From: a bacterium 1XD21-70
GTDB taxonomy: Bacteria > Bacillota > Clostridia > Lachnospirales > Lachnospiraceae
DNA: 64,000 nucleotides
Direction of reading: 5' to 3'
NCBI GenBank assembly: GCA_003669055.1
Contig: RAYB01000002.1
Span: 186,001 to 250,000, forward strand
The first letter of the stretch is position 1. Every line of letters starts with the position of its first letter. A program made the translations under genes and the position numbers. The notes beneath the pieces were generated by a model. That model was given only the letters and a program-made list of their open reading frames with translations, was not told the DNA's origin and did not search any database. Of this stretch, positions 42,213-50,141 are shown piece after piece.

Positions 42213-43271
42213 TCATGGACTGCCTGCCATAAAGGAATAATATTTCTCATAGTTTTCTCTGTGGTAATAGTGCGCCTCCCCAGTACTCTGATTATAGACA
42301 ATGCTCCACTCCGTAGACGCAAAATCAGAATCAAAATTGTGCTTGCTCACACTGTCAAGGGCATCCCGTATCCCGTCCATACTAAATGGGAAACCGCTCT
42401 GCAGCATATCATCCAGCATGGCATACCGGATTTTGGATTCTTCTGTTCCGATGCCGTACTTTTCACCGGGCGACAGGTAATAGTTTGTGACAACCGGAGT
42501 TTCTGTTACCACCATTTCATTGCCAATATACTCTACAACCACAGAATGCCCGGCTGCATCAGCAATGGCAAAATGCACCATCATTCCTGCCGATGCGTGC
42601 ATGTCATACTGAGAAAGCAGCTCCAACGCTTCCTCCACATCAGATGCCTTATCAAGCAGCAAACGTACTGCCATTGTTGTAGTCAGATCCGGTTTCCCTG
42701 TATCCTGCTGGAATCCCGGACTGTCCTGGATCATCAGAACCGCCACACACAGCCCCTTTTCATTCATCCCATCCATAGGCGCAAAAGGCGCTGCCACTGA
42801 CAAAAGACGCATCTGTGTTTCTTCCGGCATATCCAGTCCCAAGTTTAGGAAATCCATGTTTACGGTGGAAACAGAATCGTACCCTTTCGCCGGATTGGTC
42901 TGCACGATCAGCGCCGTACAGGTTCCCCAGTCAAAATTCCTTCCAAACAAAGCATCGCCCTCCGGTGTCCTGGCAGAGATGGTGCTGCACCCAAAAGAAC
43001 CGCCCCTCAAATCTATGGGAAGCAAGCCATGGAACACATCCTGTATCACAAATTCCGCCACCGCCAAATCATCGGATGCACCTCCCTGCTCCAGAAAGCC
43101 GTCCAGATTATAATCGCCTTTATATTCCATGGAATACAGCCCGTCCTCCAGTTTCCTGACACTTGCGGCTGTCCGAATATTCCTTTGGAAAAGCAGTATA
43201 AAAGTAAGAAGTACCACTGCCAGCAAAACGAAAAAGGTATAAACGATATATTTCAATTTTATTCTTTTCAT
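42213..43271 (-). CDS. Linear amide C-N hydrolase (Ntn family), membrane-anchored, 2
   Basis: About 352 residues and a clear paralogue of the lipoprotein at 37817-38959 (shared GSFGCSTIS, ALFGRNFDW, GMNEKGLCVAVLMIQDSPG, FASTEWSIVYNQ). Here the N-terminus is a single transmembrane helix (YIVYTFFVLLAVVLLTFILLF) instead of a lipobox. The Cys of FGCSTI is the likely N-terminal nucleophile. The start at 43271 follows GGAG. It lies directly after the response regulator gene, so the sensor pair may control amide-hydrolase expression. Confidence 0.84.
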   Translation of the reverse strand: MKRIKLKYIVYTFFVLLAVVLLTFILLFQRNIRTAASVRKLEDGLYSMEYKGDYNLDGFLEQGGASDDLAVAEFVIQDVFHGLLPIDLRGGSFGCSTISARTPEGDALFGRNFDWGTCTALIVQTNPAKGYDSVSTVNMDFLNLGLDMPEETQMRLLSVAAPFAPMDGMNEKGLCVAVLMIQDSPGFQQDTGKPDLTTTMAVRLLLDKASDVEEALELLSQYDMHASAGMMVHFAIADAAGHSVVVEYIGNEMVVTETPVVTNYYLSPGEKYGIGTEESKIRYAMLDDMLQSGFPFSMDGIRDALDSVSKHNFDSDFASTEWSIVYNQSTGEAHYYHRENYEKYYSFMAGSP

Positions 43272-43308
43272 ATCATGCTCCTGATTGCTTCTTTTCCCTC
43301 CAACTTTT

Positions 43309-44010
43309 TTAATCAATCCGGAACCGGTATCCCGCTCCCCACACTGTTTCAATAAACTGGTTCTCTGCATCAATTTTCCCCAGCTTATCCCGCAGGCGGT
43401 TGATATGGACCGTCACAGTAGCCGCATCCCCCAGAGAATCCATTCCCCATACCCGGTCAAACAGGGTATCCTTTGAAAATACCAGATTGGGATTTTCCGC
43501 CAAAAACAGTAGCAGTTCAAATTCTTTATTGACCAGTATGACTTCCTTTTTATCCAGATAAACTCTTCTGGACTTCGGCAGGATCGTCAGATTCCGGTAG
43601 GTAATCTCTGTTTCCTGCTGTTCATCCTCTTTTTCCGCAGAAGAAAGCAGGTTATGGATATAGATGTGGGATTTCACCCTGGCCACCAGTTCCGTAGGGC
43701 TGAAAGGTTTTATCAGGTAATCATCTGCCCCCAATCCCAGTCCACGAATCTTGTCAATATCCTCTTTTTTGGCTGTCACCATAATGATTGGCAGCCGCAG
43801 GCTCCTGCGCAGCTCCCGGCATACATCAAAGCCTGTTTTTCCGGGGAGCATCACATCCAACAGAATGGCATCATATTTTTCGGTTTTCGCCTTCTTTTCT
43901 CCGGTGATACCGTCAAAGGCCAGATCGGTTTCGTATCCGTTCGCCTCCAGATAGTCACGTTCTAATTCTGCAATTAACTCATCATCTTCTATAATCAGTA
44001 CCCTTTCCAT
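43309..44010 (-). CDS. OmpR-family response regulator
   Basis: 233 residues. The receiver has acidic pocket IIEDDE, phospho-acceptor Asp in ILLDVMLPG, conserved Thr in MVTAK and Lys in LIKPF. The winged-helix output domain is VILVNKEFELLLFLAENPNLVF...FIETVWGAGYRFRID. It pairs with the histidine kinase encoded just upstream in the same operon. Three promoters in cargo A carry an 11-bp-phased TTTAGAAATTGTTTA motif, the likely target sites. Confidence 0.9.
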   Translation of the reverse strand: MERVLIIEDDELIAELERDYLEANGYETDLAFDGITGEKKAKTEKYDAILLDVMLPGKTGFDVCRELRRSLRLPIIMVTAKKEDIDKIRGLGLGADDYLIKPFSPTELVARVKSHIYIHNLLSSAEKEDEQQETEITYRNLTILPKSRRVYLDKKEVILVNKEFELLLFLAENPNLVFSKDTLFDRVWGMDSLGDAATVTVHINRLRDKLGKIDAENQFIETVWGAGYRFRID

Positions 44011-44083
44011 TGTAGCTGATTCCTTTCCTTATCTCTGCCCGTATTTCAGGGCATTATGGTACACCCTTGTGGTGTTTCCTCTA

Positions 44084-45568
44084 TCAGTCTATAACCGGAA
44101 TGCTGACAATCACTGCCAGCCCTCCTCTGTTTTCTGCCTTTATGGTTCCTCCATGGCCAAAGACGATTTCCCTCACTACCGCCAGCCCGATGCCGCTTCC
44201 CTTTTCTGCACTGTTTCTGGAATCATCCACCCGGTAAAAGCTGTCAAATATCTGTTCCAGACATTCTTCTGGAACCCCTGGACCGTCATCCTGAAATACC
44301 AGTTCCAGATTGTTTCCCTCTATGGTCCTTTTTAGGGAAATAATGACTCTCGAATTTTCTTTTCTCCGATATCTCACCGTATTGGCAAACAAGTTATTAA
44401 AGATGCGCTTAAATTCTTCCCTGTCCAGCCGAACCAAAAAACTTCCCTTTCCGCAGAAATATTCAATCTGCACCTGCTGATTTTCCATATCCGGACGCAC
44501 AAGCTCCAGATATTTTTCCACATAATCTTTGAAATCCGTTTCTTCCATATGATACCGGAAACCAGCATCCAGCCTGCTGTATTCTGAAAGGCTGTCTACA
44601 AGGCTGACCAAGTTCCCGGTCCTTGTCTTTATGGCCTGCAGATAACGGAGCCTCTTTTCCGGTGTATCTGCAATGCCCTCCAGAAGTCCGTCCAGATATC
44701 CCATAATGGTAGTCAAAGGCGTCCGAAGGTCATGAGAGATTCCGGTGATCAAATCCCGTCTGCGCTTTTCATCCTTCAGACGCTGCTGTACGGATTCCTG
44801 CAGGTAGGCACGCATCTCGTCAAAATCCCTACATACCTGGCCGAACTCATCTTTTTTCTCATACTGCATGGGCGTATCCAAATTTCCCTCCCGAATCTCT
44901 TTTGTACCAAGACTCAATTTTCCAAGGGGCTTTAAAATACTGCCGGAAATCCACCAGGAGAGGATGCCGTTAATACACACCGTCAATACCACAAAAAGGA
45001 TCAAAATGCCGGCCAGATAACGCAGGATACAGTTCTTCAGATAATTTACCATGGCTCCATCAGTTTCCTGGGGATGGACTGCCGTAATGCAGAAGACGTT
45101 CTCCCCATGCCAGAAAGTGCTTTTAATGACTGACACCTCATACCGACTGGCTGTCAGCATTTTCGCATAGTCGATTGCATCTCCCGCCACAGACCGCGCT
45201 GTTTCCAAATCCGTTTCGGACAGGTTGGAATAAATACTCTCTCCGTCCTTTGTAATCATAAAGCGGTATCCCAGACCAGACAGTTTATTTTCCAGATGTG
45301 TCATCTCATCACTGTGCCGGATCTGGGCCTGACACTCATCCATCTCCGGGCAATGCCCCCAGTTGTTTTCCCACAGCTCCTGCTGATAGTTGTAGATCAT
45401 GCTCTGGGCAAACTGCACACCATTTTCATCACTATACATATCCACAAACGTATGCCAGTAGCTTCCCAGAGAGGTGTTCAGACACACAATAAATACAATC
45501 GTTGTAAATAAAATCGGTATCAGAACCATCATGATATTAGATAATCTGATTTTTTTCTTAATGGTCAC
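44084..45568 (-). CDS. Sensor histidine kinase
   Basis: 494 residues with a GTG start. Two transmembrane helices (residues about 10-30 and 180-210) enclose an extracellular sensor of about 150 residues. A HAMP region follows, then HisKA with phospho-accepting His in GISHDLRTPLTTIMGYLDGL and HATPase_c boxes NNLFANTVRY, DDGPGVPEE and GSGIGLAVV. The sensor domain is unlike known ligand folds to my eye. The gene precedes that of its response regulator, the reverse of the usual order. Its promoter region overlaps the third response-regulator box at 45718-45732, suggesting autoregulation. Confidence 0.9.
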   Translation of the reverse strand: MTIKKKIRLSNIMMVLIPILFTTIVFIVCLNTSLGSYWHTFVDMYSDENGVQFAQSMIYNYQQELWENNWGHCPEMDECQAQIRHSDEMTHLENKLSGLGYRFMITKDGESIYSNLSETDLETARSVAGDAIDYAKMLTASRYEVSVIKSTFWHGENVFCITAVHPQETDGAMVNYLKNCILRYLAGILILFVVLTVCINGILSWWISGSILKPLGKLSLGTKEIREGNLDTPMQYEKKDEFGQVCRDFDEMRAYLQESVQQRLKDEKRRRDLITGISHDLRTPLTTIMGYLDGLLEGIADTPEKRLRYLQAIKTRTGNLVSLVDSLSEYSRLDAGFRYHMEETDFKDYVEKYLELVRPDMENQQVQIEYFCGKGSFLVRLDREEFKRIFNNLFANTVRYRRKENSRVIISLKRTIEGNNLELVFQDDGPGVPEECLEQIFDSFYRVDDSRNSAEKGSGIGLAVVREIVFGHGGTIKAENRGGLAVIVSIPVID

Positions 45569-45717
45569 TTTCTATGTTCTCCTTTTCCTGCCAGCTCTAC
45601 TGTATATCCACAATGCCTTATACTTAGCATAACCTGTTCGCTTTCCTGATTATGAACAAAAACCTTCTATCTACGTTCAGATTAGCATGGCAGGATAAAA
45701 GAATTCACAATATTATC

Positions 45718-45732
45718 TAAACAATTTCTAAA
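45718..45732 (-). promoter_or_regulatory. Response-regulator box candidate, copy 3
   Basis: The same TTTAGAAATTGTTTA as copies 1 and 2, preceded by another TTTAG, lies 150 bases upstream of the histidine kinase gene and overlaps the stop codon of the flavin reductase upstream. The flanks differ from copies 1 and 2, so the 15-base core is conserved independently. Confidence 0.6.
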
Positions 45733-46249
45733 CTAAACTCTTTCCAAATGCTTTCAGTTCCTCCAGCTTTTCTTTCGATTTGTTCTGTTTGTCATACGCT
45801 GTAAAGATTCCCATATTTTCCAGTTTCAGATAATCCAGGAATGAGTTCTGGTATTCATAGATTGCACCGTCATAGACCTTGTCGCTCCCAGAGCTTAAAA
45901 TCAGCGCCGCCTTTTTCAGATTTACCGGTTTATCCAGAGCATAAATACGGTTGATGGCGCACTGGAGCTGTCCGGTAAAGCTATGGTAATACACCGGGGA
46001 TGCCAACACGATCATCTCTGCCTCCGAAAGTACCGGGTAAATCTCCTGCATATCATCCTGTTGGATACATCTTCCCTCACCTTTGGTATGGCAATACTCA
46101 CAGGCCAGACAGCCTGCAATTTTCTTCCGGCATACCGGCACAACTGTAATCTCATGTCCGTTCTCTTTTGCCCCTTCCACAAAGGCATCAACCAAAGCCG
46201 CCGTATTTCCGATTGGGCGGGGACTTCCGTTCAAGACTAAAATCTTCAT
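45728..46249 (-). CDS. NADPH-dependent FMN reductase/flavodoxin-fold oxidoreductase 2
   Basis: 173 residues beginning MKILVLNGSPRPIGNTAAL, the FMN phosphate-binding loop of the family. A cysteine set CRKKIAGCLACEYCHTKGEGRC follows near residue 45, typical of iron-sulfur flavoprotein-like members, then LASPVYYHSFTGQLQ. It probably reduces a small molecule or quinone with NAD(P)H. Start and preceding stop overlap (ATGA) with the neighbouring paralogue, so both are translated together. Under LysR-box promoter C. Confidence 0.85.
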   Translation of the reverse strand: MKILVLNGSPRPIGNTAALVDAFVEGAKENGHEITVVPVCRKKIAGCLACEYCHTKGEGRCIQQDDMQEIYPVLSEAEMIVLASPVYYHSFTGQLQCAINRIYALDKPVNLKKAALILSSGSDKVYDGAIYEYQNSFLDYLKLENMGIFTAYDKQNKSKEKLEELKAFGKSLV

Positions 46250-46785
46250 ACCTGCCTCCCCATCTCACGGGCTTTTTCCAAAGCAGCGTGTTCCTTTACT
46301 GTTCCCGGAGCGTCCACACCGCCGGCAAAGACACAGCCCGCCAAATGCGCCCTCTCAAAGCAGGCTATAAATCCTGCCAGTCCTTTTTTTGCCCCGTCTA
46401 TGGCATGTTCGGCCTCATCTGCCGCTGCTGCCAGAAGATACACGTTACGATACGCATAATCTGCCGTATATAACGGGTTTGCCCGATCCAGCAAGGTCTT
46501 CATCTGACCGCTCATTTCATAATAATAAATGGGGGTAGCAAACACCAGTACATCCGAATGCAGCATCTTCTCCACGATTGCTCCGGCATCATCCCGAATC
46601 ACACAGCTTCCTGTTTTCTGACAAGCCAGACAGCCTTTACAGAATCCTATGGTTTTGTCTTTCAGGCTCACTTTTTCCACCTCATGTCCTGTTTCCCTGG
46701 CTCCCTCGATAAATGCCTCTGCCAGCATATCAGAATTGCTGTTTGCTCTCAGACTGGTTGAAACCACTAATATTTTTTTGCTCAT
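46246..46785 (-). CDS. NAD(P)H-dependent flavin oxidoreductase 1
   Basis: About 179 residues, paralogous to the next gene: KILVVSTSLRANSNSDMLAEAF loop, cysteine cluster CKGCLACQKTGSC, and FATPIYYYEMSGQMKTLLDR. A flavodoxin-like fold binding FMN is expected. GGAGG precedes the ATG at 46785. Its genomic partners (small regulator-like protein, second reductase, LysR) are those found in many gut Firmicutes in redox or detoxification loci. Confidence 0.86.
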   Translation of the reverse strand: MSKKILVVSTSLRANSNSDMLAEAFIEGARETGHEVEKVSLKDKTIGFCKGCLACQKTGSCVIRDDAGAIVEKMLHSDVLVFATPIYYYEMSGQMKTLLDRANPLYTADYAYRNVYLLAAAADEAEHAIDGAKKGLAGFIACFERAHLAGCVFAGGVDAPGTVKEHAALEKAREMGRQV

Positions 46786-46856
46786 TTTTTCTATTCCTCC
46801 TTTTTGCCCGGCCTTTTGGACATATAGGTACACCCAACGGGTATTTCCTCTTTCTT

Positions 46857-47108
46857 TTAGATTTTATCCTTGTTCTTTCCTGTCGTCTTTCCCTGAATCT
46901 GATAAATCAGATAATCCAGGCAGGAAATCCTTCTCTCATCCGTGTGAACCCTGCCAAGCAGATATTCCCTTTGATGTTCCAGCAGTTCCAACTGTTTTGT
47001 CTGTTGCCCTTTGTCAAACCATCCCATGAAATCCCGAATCATTTCGGTTTCACATCCGGCATCCTCCAGATTTTGTATAACGGATTCCCTGTTTCCTATG
47101 GCTATCAT
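46857..47108 (-). CDS. Small helical protein, related to a MerR-regulator C-terminal region
   Basis: About 83 residues: NLEDAGCETEMIRDFMGWFDKGQQTKQLELLEHQREYLLGRVHTDERRISCLDYLIYQI. It has no helix-turn-helix. The sequence looks like the coiled dimerisation part of MerR-type regulators and is regularly found, as a stand-alone protein, next to flavodoxin-like reductases. GGGGG lies seven bases before the ATG at 47108. It is first in the LysR-box-C operon. Function unknown. Confidence 0.68.
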   Translation of the reverse strand: MIAIGNRESVIQNLEDAGCETEMIRDFMGWFDKGQQTKQLELLEHQREYLLGRVHTDERRISCLDYLIYQIQGKTTGKNKDKI

Positions 47109-47139
47109 TCCTGCACCCCCTGACGTATTTGATAGTTCC

Positions 47140-47176
47140 ACTATAAGACCATGTAAGAAAAATAGCAAATATTTAT
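47140..47176 (-). promoter_or_regulatory. LysR-box promoter C (flavin reductase operon)
   Basis: ATAAATATTTGCTAT (47162-47176, minus strand) overlaps -35 TTGCTA (47163-47168); a 17-base spacer precedes TATAGT (47140-47145). It lies in the divergent region next to the lysR start, the classic place for a LysR-type activation site. Confidence 0.68.
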
Positions 47177-47195
47177 ATATAATCTGTTTTCATAG

Positions 47196-47224
47196 TTGAA
47201 ACCTATTGAAATTTGTGATAAGAT
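47196..47224 (+). promoter_or_regulatory. lysR promoter
   Basis: TTGAAA (47196-47201), 17 bases, TAAGAT (47219-47224), about 35 bases before the lysR start codon and back-to-back with promoter C. Confidence 0.6.
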
Positions 47225-47257
47225 TTTTTAGAAAAACAGACAGCAAGGAGCAAAGAT

Positions 47258-48145
47258 ATGGAAATACGGGTACTTCAATACTTTCTTGCCATCGCAAGAG
47301 AGCAGAGCATCATTCGGGCTGCAGAGTCCCTTCATCTCTCACAGCCTACTCTTTCCACACAAATTAAAAACATGGAAGAAGAACTGGGAAAACAGCTGCT
47401 GATTCGTGGCACAAAGGGTTCCCGTAAGGTCACGCTGACGGAAGAGGGAATGATTCTTCGCAAACGTGCAGAAGAAATTTTAGATCTGGTAAAGAAAACG
47501 GAACATGAGATTACACTTTCAGATAATGTGGTGATTGGAGATGTATATATTGGCACCGGTGAGACCGATGGAGTCCGTCTGCTGGCAAAAGCCGCCGGGA
47601 AACTGAAAAAGCTGTATCCGGGAATCCATTACCATATTTCCAGCGGAAATGCTATCTTTGTCAAAGAACAGCTGGATAAAGGGCTGATTGATTTCGGAAT
47701 TATATTCGGAACGCCTGACCTGACCAAATATGAAGCGTTAAAGCTCCCTGCAAAAGATATCTGGGGTGTCTTAATGCGGAAAGATTCTCCCCTGGCGGAA
47801 AAAGAGGCTATTTTCCCGGAAGATTTGTGGAGCCAGCCATTACTGATATCTCAGCAGGAATCAGAGGGTGGAGAACTCGTCCAATGGATGAAACGCAGTA
47901 TATCAGAACTGGATATTGCCATGACTTATAACCTGTTGTTTAATGCCTCCCTGCTTGTGGAAGAAGGTTTTGGGTATGCGATCTGTTTTGACAGGATCAT
48001 CAATACTTCCGGTGACAGCAAACTGTGTTTCCGTCCCCTTTCCCCTACGATTGAGATTGAAATGTATATGATTTGGAAAAGATATCAGGTCTTTTCTAAA
48101 CCGGCGGAAAAGTTTTTGATGATGATGCAGGAAAATATAGAGTGA
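47258..48145 (+). CDS. LysR-family transcriptional regulator
   Basis: 295 residues: N-terminal winged helix (VLQYFLAIAREQSIIRAAESLHLSQPTLSTQIKNMEEELGKQLL) and a periplasmic-binding-protein-like effector domain (NVVIGDVYIGTGETDGVRLLAKAAGKL...). It is the only plus-strand gene in 26-57 kb. Divergent to the flavin reductase operon with a shared LysR box. The same box controls the acetyltransferase and hydrolase operons 8 and 17 kb away, so it is probably the master activator of cargo A. Effector unknown. Confidence 0.9.
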   Translation: MEIRVLQYFLAIAREQSIIRAAESLHLSQPTLSTQIKNMEEELGKQLLIRGTKGSRKVTLTEEGMILRKRAEEILDLVKKTEHEITLSDNVVIGDVYIGTGETDGVRLLAKAAGKLKKLYPGIHYHISSGNAIFVKEQLDKGLIDFGIIFGTPDLTKYEALKLPAKDIWGVLMRKDSPLAEKEAIFPEDLWSQPLLISQQESEGGELVQWMKRSISELDIAMTYNLLFNASLLVEEGFGYAICFDRIINTSGDSKLCFRPLSPTIEIEMYMIWKRYQVFSKPAEKFLMMMQENIE

Positions 48146-48224
48146 CAGCGAATGACTATAAAAATCCACTGACCTTAGCAATACAAAATCTGGGTAAAGA
48201 AGATAATCGGGCAACTAAAACAGC

Positions 48225-48270
48225 AGATGGCTGGAAAATAAGCAAAGATGATTTGACCATCCAGCCATCT
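48225..48270 (+). terminator. Terminator after lysR
   Basis: AGATGGCTGG and CCAGCCATCT form a perfect 10-bp stem followed by TGTTA. The remainder of 48146-48434 shows no gene. Confidence 0.55.
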
Positions 48271-48434
48271 TGTTACCCCATCATTAAGGGAACCTTGATT
48301 GGATTTCCCGATGATTAGCTGTTTATGAAGCAAGTAAATTGGGAAATTAACCAAGTTCCGTGTGCTAACTCATTCCTTTGCTTTAGGATATACTGCTCCA
48401 AACTGTACTAAGTGGATGCTTTGCTTATCAGCAA

Positions 48435-49997
48435 CTATACTTTCCATTCATCATCAAACTCCATTAAAAATACCGGAAAACTTTTCTTATCATCCTCGTC
48501 TTCTCCACGCTTTAATTCTTCAATATGAACCGCCATAGTAAGATCAATCAACCACTCTCTTACTATTTCCAATAACTCCATGGTATATTGTAATAAACCG
48601 TTCTCCGTTATATGGTAAAATGAATCCTCCCCTATGCTCTTCTCTTCCTTCTTATCATTATATAAAATCCCACTATGAACTTTTACAAATTTGTGCTCCA
48701 ATGCATTCCGCAAGACTTGTATATTTTTTTCATAAGGAGTATCCGCATCACCAAATTTTTTATTAAACTCACTGCAAATCCAAAACATAGATTTCAACGC
48801 TATATTATCAGCCAGAATCAACCTATTTTTATACTTGTAATTCTTCTTCCCTTTCCCATATTCAGATAACCATATTGTCCGATAATTCAAGTCTCTCTCT
48901 TGAATTCCAAGCTCCCAGTAATCATTTATAAAAAAAGCAACTTTATCAAAAATGGAATATGACTGCCGAAATGCAGTTTTTAATCCTTCGATTCGTATCG
49001 AATACTGCGGATAATCAAACAAATTTATCAAATGCGTTTCCTTATCTGCAAAATGAGTTTCTTCACGCTCATAAAAGGCCTCATAGCACAAGTATCTGGC
49101 ATATATATATTCTTGCTTTAATTGGTTAAACATTCCAAAATATCTTGGCGGTTCTATCTGCTCTATATGTGTAATCATATCTGGTAGTTGCAAAGAATCT
49201 GTAGCAAAACAAGACAATTCATGCGGAAGATCATTTAAAGAATTTAAAAACAAATGATGATGTAAACACCATCTGCGATATGCCTCTTCCTGTTTTTCTC
49301 CTAAAGAATATTCTGATATTTCTAATTTGTTTTCCAAAAATGTTTCCTTAATTTCATCAGTATAAGAATTCACACATCTTTCAAAATATTTTCTGGCAGA
49401 CACATGGACATCTGCCTTTTTTAAAGAGGATTTTAAATAATTATATGCAAAATGATGTAAGTATGCCGTATGACCAGGATCATGTACAAGTGCTGAATAA
49501 TGCTGCAATGCACGCCCCATGTTACCTTCTGCCATCCCAAATTCGGGATTAATTTCTAAAACTTTACGATAAAATTTCATAGCCGCTGCTTTTCTGCCGC
49601 AATCCTCCAATGCATTTGCATAGTTAGTGTACAGCTGTAATTTCAATCCTCTTATATAAGGTTCAAATTCTTCCTTCAATAATTCCGGATTGTCCAAAAG
49701 TTCAAGGCAATGTCTAAAACAGTATAATTCGTGCTCCAATGAAACATCTTTTTTTTCTAAAGATAACTCTGCTTCATCACTTTCGACTGAATATCCATGT
49801 GTCCTTAAATTTCCATAAGAAGTTCCCATACAATAGTATAAAGGAGCATATATTGCATCTGCATGTTTTTTCAAAAAGTCCTCTAATTCGGACAAAAGTT
49901 CCCTTATAGCCTGAACATCATTATTATCACTGGCCACATCAAAACGTTGGGCATATTCTTCACATAACTTTGGAAATGGATTAACAAAATCTTTCAT
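48435..49997 (-). CDS. TPR plus LA2681-like HEPN domain protein (defence-type)
   Basis: 520 residues, AT-rich. The N-terminal half has tetratricopeptide-like helices (LQLYTNYANALEDCGRKAAAMKFYRKVLEINPEFGMAEGNMGRAL near 140-185). The C-terminal region resembles the LA2681-like HEPN family; it contains VLRNALEHKF, the R-N-x3-H motif of HEPN ribonucleases. HEPN proteins cleave RNA in abortive infection and toxin systems. The two following genes also look like defence components. The family call is by pattern; nuclease activity is inferred. Confidence 0.72.
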   Translation of the reverse strand: MKDFVNPFPKLCEEYAQRFDVASDNNDVQAIRELLSELEDFLKKHADAIYAPLYYCMGTSYGNLRTHGYSVESDEAELSLEKKDVSLEHELYCFRHCLELLDNPELLKEEFEPYIRGLKLQLYTNYANALEDCGRKAAAMKFYRKVLEINPEFGMAEGNMGRALQHYSALVHDPGHTAYLHHFAYNYLKSSLKKADVHVSARKYFERCVNSYTDEIKETFLENKLEISEYSLGEKQEEAYRRWCLHHHLFLNSLNDLPHELSCFATDSLQLPDMITHIEQIEPPRYFGMFNQLKQEYIYARYLCYEAFYEREETHFADKETHLINLFDYPQYSIRIEGLKTAFRQSYSIFDKVAFFINDYWELGIQERDLNYRTIWLSEYGKGKKNYKYKNRLILADNIALKSMFWICSEFNKKFGDADTPYEKNIQVLRNALEHKFVKVHSGILYNDKKEEKSIGEDSFYHITENGLLQYTMELLEIVREWLIDLTMAVHIEELKRGEDEDDKKSFPVFLMEFDDEWKV

Positions 49998-50141
49998 TCT
50001 TCATACCTTTCAATGTATACTACTACTTAACGGTTACCCACAAAGTAACACCGCTAAAACATTCCTGATTATTCCATAAATTATTCTGCTTCATTCATTT
50101 TCACATCGTAACGTTTAAGTCATAAGATATATTACATAAAG

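Noticed and set aside
46857-47168. Complete MerR regulator
   Set aside because: Only the helical C-terminal-like part is present, with a ribosome site at its own start; no helix-turn-helix can be found upstream.
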